From Labilithrix luteola (GTDB taxonomy: Bacteria; Myxococcota_A; Polyangia; Polyangiales; Polyangiaceae), in the NCBI GenBank assembly GCA_026225435.1, contig JAMFST010000744.1, positions 1 through 5,215 of the forward strand: DNA of 5,215 nt, written 5' to 3'. Both the position numbers and the translations under genes were made by a program. Positions 1 to 5,215 of the stretch are shown piece after piece. How positions within the stretch are numbered: the first letter of the stretch is position 1; the number at the start of each line of letters is the position of its first letter. The notes beneath the pieces were generated by a model. The model searched no databases. It was not told the DNA's origin and worked only from the letters and a program-made list of their open reading frames with translations.

Positions 1-2488
1 CACTGTCGGCCACCGCGCGGCGCAGGGCGATCTCGTAGAGCGCCGGCAACCGCGGCCACTTCTCGTCCTTCTCGTAGAGCGGGATCAACGCCGCTGCGGC
101 GCGCGCGTCGTCCGGCCGGGCCGCGAGCACGCGCTCGTAGGCACGGAAGGCTCGCTCGGGCGCGTTCAGCTTGGTGGCGTAGACGTCGGCCGCGCGGAAC
201 GACAGCTCCACCTTGAGCGCGGCGTCGGTGCCGCGATCGGCGGCGCCGGAGAAGACCTCGGCGAGCGCTTCCCAGTCGTTCCCCTTGGCGTACAGCTCCT
301 CGAGGGCGTCGTAGTTGCCGCTCGCCAGGTACGAGTCGCGCAGCACGCGCATCGCCTTGGCGTTGCCCGGCGACAGGTCGAGCACCCGCCGCCACGTCCG
401 CGTGGCCGCTTCCTGGTCCTGCAGCCGGTCGGCGTAGACCGCCCCCAGCCGCTGCAGGAGAACCAGCTTCTGCGCGGGGTCGTCGGTGAAGTCGATGCGC
501 TTCTCGACCACGTCGGCCACGGTGGGAAAGTCGCGATCGCGCTCCGCCTGCTTCTCGAGCGCGTCCAGCGCCGCCGGGTTGCCCGGCTCCTCCTCGAGGA
601 TCCGCTTGTACAGATACACGGCCTCGCCGCCGCGCTCGAGGCGCTCGGAGGCGATGCGCGCCATCTCCGACCACAGCTCGCGCCGCCCCGGGCCAGGCGT
701 GAGCAGCTCGCTGCGCTTGTGGAGCAGCTCGTAGAGCGGCCGGTAGGCGCGCCGCTTGGTGTACAGCTCGCGCAGCCGGGCCATCGCGTCCTCGTCGGAC
801 GGGGTCACCTCGAGCAGCTTCTCGTACGCCTCGGAGGCGTTCTGCACGTTGGAGAACTGATCGAGCCAGCGCTTGGCGATGGTGCGATAGAGCTCCGTCT
901 TGGCCGCCGGCCGTGTCTCCAGCTCGGCGAGGCGCGTCTGCACGTTCAGCAGATCGCGCCAGCGACCGAGCTGCTCGTACACGCGCGACAGCTCGCGCAA
1001 GGCGTCGACGTTGTCCGGCGCCAGCTGGACGATCTGCGAGAGCACGGTGACCAGCGCCGAGTCGCTCTTGATGTGCTCGCGATAGACCGCCGCCACCTCG
1101 GCGAGCACCGGCAGACGCGACTTGGCGTCCTGCGGATCGATCCGTTCGAGCTCGCCGCGCAGCAGATCGGCGAGCGCGTTCCAGCTGGCCGTCTGGCGAT
1201 AGAGCCGCTTGAGCGTCTCGCGCGCCTCGCCGTTGTTGGCGTCTTGCCGGAGCAGGTGTCGGTTGTGCTCGATCGCCTTCGTGGCGCTCGCCCCCTCCTG
1301 TGCGAGGCCCGAGATCTCCTCGGCGAGCGCGCTCTTCGGCGCTCCCGGAGGGAGCGCGCGCTCGGCGTCGACGAGGATCTGCGCCAGCCGCGCCCCTTCT
1401 CCACGATCGCGGCAGTAGCCGCGGAAGAACTCGAGGGCCATCTGGTGCCCCGGCTGCGCGCGCCGCAGCCGCTCGAAGAACGGCTCGGCCACCTCGGGCC
1501 GGTTGCGCATCTTCCAGTTCACCATCGCGACCTGGAGGATGACGCCCGGATCTGGCTCCTCGGAGGTGAGCAGGTGCTCCTCGTAGAGGGTCGCCAGCTC
1601 GTCCCAGCGCTCGGTGGTCGTGAAGTAGTCGACCAGCGCGCTCGTCGCCTCCTGCTGCCCCGGCGTCAGATCGATGACCGACGCGTACGTCTCGGCCGCC
1701 TTCTCCGGCAGCTCCAGCTTCCGGTTGTACAGGCGGGCCAGTCGCAGCAGCTCGGTCACCCGCTCCTCGCGCGGCAGGTCGGGGATCACCCGCTCGAGCA
1801 GGTGCGCGATCGCCTTCCAGTCGCTCTTGCCGAGCAGCACGCGCTCGAGCAGCAGGGCGCCGCGCCGGTTCTTCGGATCGAGGGTCACCGCGCGCTCGAG
1901 GAAGCCCTCGACCGCGGCGATGCGCGTCGCCGCCTTCTTCTTCGCCGCCCCGGTCCCGCCGCGCCCGTAGCGCCACAGATGCTCCGACGCGCTGACCAGG
2001 AGCGCGCTCTGGAAGCTGGCGGCGCTCGCCGTCTTCGACTCCTCGAGGTCTTTCTTGGCGATGTCGGCCCAGCCGGCGCGCGTCTCGGCGCGCCCGTCGA
2101 GCAGCTGCGCCGCCGCGCGATCGTCCGGCACCAGCGCCCGCAGTCGCTCGCAGGTGGCGACCACGCGCGCGTCGTCGAACAGATCCTCGTCGTACACGCG
2201 GGCGAGCTCGCGCAGGAGCGGCGCCTCGTCGGACGTGCCGCGCACCTCCGCCGCTTCGAGCTCGAGGAGACGCGCGACGGCGTCGCTCTCCCGGCGTTCG
2301 GCGTGGGCCGAGCGTGCGGCGTCGAGGAGCTTCACCGTGTCGGCGGCCGAACCGTTGGCGGCCTCCCCGCGCGCCCCGTCACTTCGCGCACGCTCGCCGC
2401 TGGTCAGCTCGGCTTCGAGCTCGGACCAGGCGCGCTCGTCGTCCGGATGGTTCTGCAGATGGCCAAGGGCGTTCCTGAGGGTCGTCAT
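1..2488 (-). CDS. Large tetratricopeptide-repeat protein, C-terminus beyond left edge
   Basis: The minus-strand frame is open from an ATG at 2488 to the left edge, giving 829 residues with no stop. Nearly all of it is helical repeat. TPR-like modules begin near residues 95, 185, 250, 320, 392, 462, 537, 609, 681 and 766, so from 250 on they are mostly 70-75 residues apart. Each has an LAxxY-type helix, an AxxxYxxVLxLxP helix and an LYxxxxxWxxLxxLL segment, about two TPR hairpins. Residues 30-50 are a low-complexity Gly/Ala/Ser stretch. The N-terminus lacks a signal peptide or membrane segment, so a cytoplasmic scaffold is likely. TPR arrays bind protein partners; no enzyme domain is visible and the partner is unknown. 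The ATG at 2488 is preferred because GGGA lies just upstream and PDDERAWSELE, a TPR-like start, follows closely. An in-frame ATG at 2557 is possible but lacks a ribosome-binding site. Similar long TPR proteins are common in myxobacteria. The family call is secure, the function is not. Confidence 0.9.
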   Translation of the reverse strand, partial: MTTLRNALGHLQNHPDDERAWSELEAELTSGERARSDGARGEAANGSAADTVKLLDAARSAHAERRESDAVARLLELEAAEVRGTSDEAPLLRELARVYDEDLFDDARVVATCERLRALVPDDRAAAQLLDGRAETRAGWADIAKKDLEESKTASAASFQSALLVSASEHLWRYGRGGTGAAKKKAATRIAAVEGFLERAVTLDPKNRRGALLLERVLLGKSDWKAIAHLLERVIPDLPREERVTELLRLARLYNRKLELPEKAAETYASVIDLTPGQQEATSALVDYFTTTERWDELATLYEEHLLTSEEPDPGVILQVAMVNWKMRNRPEVAEPFFERLRRAQPGHQMALEFFRGYCRDRGEGARLAQILVDAERALPPGAPKSALAEEISGLAQEGASATKAIEHNRHLLRQDANNGEARETLKRLYRQTASWNALADLLRGELERIDPQDAKSRLPVLAEVAAVYREHIKSDSALVTVLSQIVQLAPDNVDALRELSRVYEQLGRWRDLLNVQTRLAELETRPAAKTELYRTIAKRWLDQFSNVQNASEAYEKLLEVTPSDEDAMARLRELYTKRRAYRPLYELLHKRSELLTPGPGRRELWSEMARIASERLERGGEAVYLYKRILEEEPGNPAALDALEKQAERDRDFPTVADVVEKRIDFTDDPAQKLVLLQRLGAVYADRLQDQEAATRTWRRVLDLSPGNAKAMRVLRDSYLASGNYDALEELYAKGNDWEALAEVFSGAADRGTDAALKVELSFRAADVYATKLNAPERAFRAYERVLAARPDDARAAAALIPLYEKDEKWPRLPALYEIALRRAVADS

Positions 2489-2597
2489 CCGTTTCCCGAG
2501 AGGCCGCGCCGCACCAAGAGGGGGCCGCGCAGCGAGATCGAGCGTACACGTTGCCATCGGTTTGCGGCGAGCCTTGAAGTACGCTTCGCGCCCGCCG
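2489..2597. promoter_or_regulatory. Divergent intergenic region, likely promoters for both sides
   Basis: This gap lies between two genes pointing away from each other, so promoters for both the TPR gene and the acyltransferase-kinase pair should fall here or in the adjoining gene ends. The most sigma70-like plus-strand match is TTGCCA at 2551-2556, five of six bases of the -35 consensus. A poor -10 match, TGAAGT at 2575-2580, follows 18 bases later. Transcription from it would leave only a very short leader before the ATG at 2598, and no Shine-Dalgarno sequence is seen there. For the minus strand only a GGGA close to the ATG at 2488 is visible, with no convincing promoter boxes. That a promoter exists is inferred from gene orientation; the exact boxes are weak. 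Confidence 0.35.
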
Positions 2598-3407
2598 ATG
2601 GCTCCGCTCCCGTCTCCGTCGTCTCCGCCCCAGGCCAGCACGGTCGAGCCCGACCGCACCGACCCGTCCGACATCTCGCTCGCCGCCTCGCTGGCCAACG
2701 TCGGTGAAACGCTGCGAATCAGCGCCCCCACCGTCTTCGACGCGCTGCTCGGGCGCGTCACGATGGCCAGCTGCGACGCCCGCCTCGCCGTCTGGTCGCA
2801 GCGCCTGTGCGATCACGCGGGCATCAAGCTGCGCGTCCTCGGCCGCGAGCACCTGCAGGCGGGGCAGACCTACGTGGTCATGAGCAACCACGAGTCGCTC
2901 TACGACATCCCGGTGATGTTCGTGGCCATGGCGGCCAACGGCAACCTGCGGATGGTCACCAAGACGGAGCTCTTTCGCATCCCCATCTTCGGCGCGGCGA
3001 TGAAGAACGCCGGCTTCGTGGAGATCGACCGGAACAACCGGCAGCGGGCCATCCAGAGCCTCGCCGAGGCGAAGGCCAAGCTCGCCGGCGGGACCCACGT
3101 GTGGATCTCCCCCGAGGGGACGCGGAGCAAGACCGGCGAGCTGCAGCCGTTCAAGAAGGGGCCCTTCCAGCTGGCGCTGGACGCGATGCTCCCGGTGCTG
3201 CCGGCGGCGCTCGTCGGCACGCGCGAGGTGCTCGGCAAGCACGGCTGGCGCACGACGCGTGGCGTCGACGTGACGGTGGTGCTGAACCCGCCGATCGATC
3301 CCGCGCCCTACCGGGCGATGCCGGGCAAGACCGGGCGGGAGGTGCTCGCCACGGACGTGCGGGCGATCATCGAGGCGAGCCTCGAGCGGGGACGACAGAC
3401 CTCGTGA
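2598..3407 (+). CDS. plsC: 1-acyl-sn-glycerol-3-phosphate acyltransferase (PlsC family)
   Basis: This 269-residue protein belongs to the PlsC/LPLAT family, which transfers an acyl chain to the sn-2 position of lysophosphatidic acid to make phosphatidic acid at the inner membrane. All four family blocks are visible. The catalytic NHx4D motif is NHESLYD at residues 97-103. Block II is GFVEIDR at 139-145. Block III, PEGTRS at 172-177, binds the glycerol phosphate. The block IV region is PVLPAA at 199-204. The length is slightly above the usual ~240 residues because of a Pro/Ser-rich, probably disordered N-terminus of about 25 residues. No obvious membrane helix is seen; attachment may be through amphipathic helices before block I. 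The ATG at 2598 is the best start available, although it has no clear ribosome-binding site; the next in-frame ATG, at 2763, would remove conserved helical sequence before block I. The gene overlaps the downstream lipid kinase by four bases. Substrates other than lysophosphatidic acid, such as ornithine lipid or other lyso-lipids, cannot be excluded from sequence alone. Confidence 0.93.
   Translation: MAPLPSPSSPPQASTVEPDRTDPSDISLAASLANVGETLRISAPTVFDALLGRVTMASCDARLAVWSQRLCDHAGIKLRVLGREHLQAGQTYVVMSNHESLYDIPVMFVAMAANGNLRMVTKTELFRIPIFGAAMKNAGFVEIDRNNRQRAIQSLAEAKAKLAGGTHVWISPEGTRSKTGELQPFKKGPFQLALDAMLPVLPAALVGTREVLGKHGWRTTRGVDVTVVLNPPIDPAPYRAMPGKTGREVLATDVRAIIEASLERGRQTS
3404..3407 (+). other. GTGA start/stop overlap coupling plsC and lipid kinase
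   Basis: The last four bases of the acyltransferase gene read GTGA. The TGA is its stop codon and the GTG is the start of the next gene. Such overlaps normally mean one transcript and re-initiation by the terminating ribosome. A GGGGA at 3388-3392 could serve as a weak, somewhat distant ribosome-binding site. The GTG is the only in-frame start that keeps the kinase's N-terminal VNANAK motif without running back through the acyltransferase gene. Confidence 0.8.
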
Positions 3408-4414
3408 GCGATCTCGGCGACGGGTTCGGCGTCCTCGTCAACGCCAACGCCAAGCGCGCAGGGAGGCGCGTGGCCGTGCAGATCGCGCGCGCGCTCCCGG
3501 GCGCGAGCGTCCGCCTCACGCGCACCTTGCCGGAGCTCGAGGCGTGGCTGCGCGAGCTGGGGGAGACGCGCTGCCTCTTCGCCGCCGGCGGTGACGGCAC
3601 GGCCATCGCCCTGGTGAACGCGCTCGACAAGCTGGTCCCCGAAGGTCAGCCGCTCCCCACCGTCGGCGTCCTGCCGCTCGGCACCGGCAACGCCTGGGCG
3701 CACGTCACCGGCGCGCACAAGATCGGCAGCTGCATGGAGATGCTCCTCGGCTCGCCCTACGCGCGTCGCGGCGAGCTCCCCACCCGTCGCGTCGGCCTGC
3801 TCGAGTGCGACGGCGTGCTCGCGCACTTCGCCGGCGCCGGCTGGGACGCGCAGATCCTCGAGGATTTCCGCGCCCAGCTGGCCGAGTCGCGCGGCATCGG
3901 CCGCCGCTTCAGCAAGAGCGTCTGGGGCTACCTCTCGGCGACGCTGTTGCGCACCGCGCCGAAGACGGTGCTGCACGGCCGCACCCACGTGCTCGTCGAG
4001 AACCTCGGCGACGAGGTCTTCACCATGACCGCCGACCGCAAGCTCCTCAAGCTCGCCGGAGTCCGCCGCGGCGACGTGCTCTACGACGGCCTCGCCAGCT
4101 CGGTGGGCGCCGCCACCTGCCCCGAGTTCGGTTACGGCTTCCGGGTCTATCCGTTCGCCGAGCGGATGCTCGACCACGTCAACATCCGCGTCTACGACCG
4201 CGGGACCGCCGCCGCCATCAAGGACATCCCCAAGCTGTGGCGCGGCGTCCATCCGCTCCGCGGCATGCACGACTGGTTCGCGCGCCACGTCCGGCTCACC
4301 TTCTCGCGCGACATGGCGCTGCAGATCGGCGGCGACGCGGTCGGCCTGCGCCGCAGCGTCGAGATGAAGGCGAGCGACCGCGAGTTCCGCCTCGTCGACT
4401 GGCGGCAGCTGTAG
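3404..4414 (+). CDS. Diacylglycerol kinase-type lipid kinase (DgkB/YegS/LCB5 family)
   Basis: This 336-residue protein has a DAGK catalytic domain. Members use ATP to phosphorylate a lipid hydroxyl, such as diacylglycerol, giving phosphatidic acid, or a sphingoid base, at the cytoplasmic face of the membrane. The N-terminal nucleotide-binding region starts with VNANAK near residues 13-18, replacing the usual NPxSG-like loop. It continues with AAGGDGT at 60-66, the family's signature GGDGT, and LPLGTGNAWA at 90-99. The second, beta-rich domain includes FAGAGWDAQIL around 144-154, matching the usual GxGxDA element. Near the C-terminus, LQIGGD at 306-311 occupies the place where many members have a DGE motif. 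The length is slightly above the usual 290-330. There is no signal peptide or membrane helix. It starts with GTG inside the plsC stop codon, so both products are probably made together for phosphatidic acid supply. The family is clear, but diacylglycerol, sphingoid base and other lipids cannot be told apart here. Confidence 0.9.
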   Translation: MSDLGDGFGVLVNANAKRAGRRVAVQIARALPGASVRLTRTLPELEAWLRELGETRCLFAAGGDGTAIALVNALDKLVPEGQPLPTVGVLPLGTGNAWAHVTGAHKIGSCMEMLLGSPYARRGELPTRRVGLLECDGVLAHFAGAGWDAQILEDFRAQLAESRGIGRRFSKSVWGYLSATLLRTAPKTVLHGRTHVLVENLGDEVFTMTADRKLLKLAGVRRGDVLYDGLASSVGAATCPEFGYGFRVYPFAERMLDHVNIRVYDRGTAAAIKDIPKLWRGVHPLRGMHDWFARHVRLTFSRDMALQIGGDAVGLRRSVEMKASDREFRLVDWRQL

Positions 4415-4421
4415 AAGCTGC
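4405..4421 (+). terminator. Small hairpin over the kinase stop codon, possible weak terminator
   Basis: GCAGCT at 4405-4410 and AGCTGC at 4416-4421 form a perfect six-base-pair inverted repeat around a five-base loop that contains the TAG stop. It sits at the start of the 36-base gap between two convergent genes, where termination is expected. No run of T follows, so it is not a classic intrinsic terminator. In such GC-rich DNA a repeat of this size can arise by chance. Confidence 0.25.
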
Positions 4422-4450
4422 GGCGCCAGGTCGAAGAGGCGAGCGCTCTC

Positions 4451-5215
4451 TCAGAACGTCTTGGTGAAGAGCGGAACCGTGTACGTCTGTACACCGGCGC
4501 TGAGCTTGTGCGCCTGGGTGTCGACGAAGTACGGGATGTGGTTCGACGAGACGACCGTGGAGCCGCTGTCGTTCGGGTTCTCGGTGGGAGAGGTCGGGCT
4601 GGTCCCCTTCTCGCCGTTCTCCTTCTCGTTGCCCGCGCCGACGCGCGTGTGCGCGTTGTCGATCGCCAGCGCGCCGCCCACGACACCCGCGACGACGCCG
4701 CCGAGGATCAAGCCGGTGCCCGCGAGGATGAAGTTGTAGTTGGCGTTGTTGGTGGTCGAGGTGTCGGCCCCACCCTCGCCGCCGGGGAACGTCTTGCCGC
4801 CGCGCGAGCCGAAGACGATGACCAGCGTGCCGGCGATGGCCAGGCCCGCGCCGGTGCCGAGGAGCACGTAGCCGGCGGTCGCCTTGCTCTGCTTGCCCGG
4901 CGTCACCTGCAAGGTGACCTTCTGCCCCTCACCCGACTTGAGGATGAAGGACTTGGAGTTGTTCACCGTGGGGCCGGTGACGCGGTACTCGTCACCCGCA
5001 GGGACGGCCATGTCGCACGGCGCGTGGCAGACGGGCTCCCACGGGTTGCGCTCGATGCCGATGCCGCCGCGGTGCTCGAGGTTGACCGGCTCCGGCGAGT
5101 CGAGGTGAACCACGACCGTCCCCGGCGGGACCTTGTCGCGCGGACCGATGGTCGTGTACGTCGTCGTGACCACGGCCGCGGAGCCCTGGACAGGGACCGG
5201 CGCCGGCTCGTCGTC
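4451..5215 (-). CDS. Probable envelope protein: PEGA-like domain plus two Gly-rich membrane segments, 5' end missing
   Basis: The minus-strand frame is open from the right edge to a TGA at 4451-4453, showing 254 residues. A GTG at 5173 could be a start, but the frame continues in plausible Pro/Ala-rich sequence to the edge, so the true start, perhaps with a signal peptide, probably lies outside. Numbering from the edge, residues 31-107 look like a PEGA-type beta-rich domain: a VVVHLDSP strand, a CHAPC pair at 63-67, then VPAGDEYRV at 71-79 and a strand ending in LQVTPG. The two cysteines could form a disulfide if exported. Two hydrophobic Gly-rich segments follow, at about 115-136 and 162-185, joined by a Gly/Thr/Asn-rich loop. 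The tail (186-254) is hydrophilic, rich in Asn, Gly, Ser, Pro and Glu, and ends in LFTKTF. No enzyme motif is seen. An inner-membrane or envelope protein with a periplasmic domain is the best inference. It is convergent with the lipid kinase and has no shown link to it. Confidence 0.75.
   Translation of the reverse strand, partial: DDEPAPVPVQGSAAVVTTTYTTIGPRDKVPPGTVVVHLDSPEPVNLEHRGGIGIERNPWEPVCHAPCDMAVPAGDEYRVTGPTVNNSKSFILKSGEGQKVTLQVTPGKQSKATAGYVLLGTGAGLAIAGTLVIVFGSRGGKTFPGGEGGADTSTTNNANYNFILAGTGLILGGVVAGVVGGALAIDNAHTRVGAGNEKENGEKGTSPTSPTENPNDSGSTVVSSNHIPYFVDTQAHKLSAGVQTYTVPLFTKTF

Noticed and set aside
719..2707. A 662-codon open frame on the plus strand opposite the TPR gene.
   Set aside because: The minus strand gives a coherent array of TPR modules across the same bases. 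The plus-strand product is an Arg/Leu/His-rich sequence with no domain, as expected for antisense of GC-rich coding DNA. It also runs into the start of the real plsC in another frame.
2379..3242. A 287-codon minus-strand open frame opposite plsC and the divergent gap.
   Set aside because: It is a shadow of plsC and overlaps the start of the TPR gene in another frame. Its sequence is Arg/His-rich without domain signals.
2807..3403. Upstream extension of the lipid kinase frame through the acyltransferase gene.
   Set aside because: The extension is Arg/Gly/Ala/Pro-rich with no recognisable domain, while the overlapping frame carries all four PlsC motifs. The GTG at 3404 is the sensible start.
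3308..4288. A 326-codon minus-strand open frame opposite the lipid kinase.
   Set aside because: It is low-complexity Ala/Glu/Val/Arg-rich sequence with no motif, and the plus strand has a complete DAGK-family protein.
4435..4449. A possible second hairpin in the convergent gap (AGAG with CTCT) and the palindrome GAGCGCTC at 4441-4448.
   Set aside because: The stem is only four base pairs, and such palindromes are frequent by chance at this GC content. There is no T-run on either strand.
3805..4467. A 220-codon plus-strand open frame in another register within the lipid kinase.
   Set aside because: Its product is almost entirely Arg/Pro/Ala/His, typical of an out-of-frame reading of GC-rich coding DNA.

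Overview
This is a very GC-rich stretch of bacterial chromosome with little non-coding DNA. The long TPR protein, the secreted-type membrane protein with a PEGA-like domain and the GC-rich codon usage all suggest a Myxococcota (myxobacterial, perhaps Polyangia-like) genome. That placement is an inference from protein style; no rRNA or other marker gene is present.

Layout: positions 1-2488 (minus strand) hold the N-terminal 829 residues of a large tetratricopeptide-repeat (TPR) protein whose C-terminus lies beyond the left edge. A gap of about 109 bases (2489-2597) separates it from a divergent plus-strand pair. The first gene of the pair (2598-3407) is a PlsC-type 1-acylglycerol-3-phosphate acyltransferase. 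The second (3404-4414) is a diacylglycerol/lipid kinase of the DgkB/YegS/LCB5 type, and its GTG start overlaps the acyltransferase stop by four bases. After a 36-base convergent gap, a minus-strand gene (4451 to the right edge, 5' end missing) encodes a probable envelope protein with a PEGA-like beta-rich domain and two glycine-rich membrane segments.

How they work together: only the plus-strand pair has a clear functional link. PlsC makes phosphatidic acid by acylating lysophosphatidic acid. The kinase family makes phosphatidic acid, or a related lipid phosphate, by phosphorylating diacylglycerol or a similar lipid. The two are probably co-transcribed and translationally coupled, so they look like a small lipid-phosphate or phosphatidic-acid supply and salvage unit. 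The TPR and PEGA-like proteins have no visible link to it beyond position.

I found no RNA gene, mobile element, CRISPR array, phage gene or clear new system. The points that merit a second look are the regular ~72-residue module structure of the TPR protein, the coupled acyltransferase-kinase pair, a changed C-terminal motif in the kinase, and the uncharacterised PEGA-like membrane protein.
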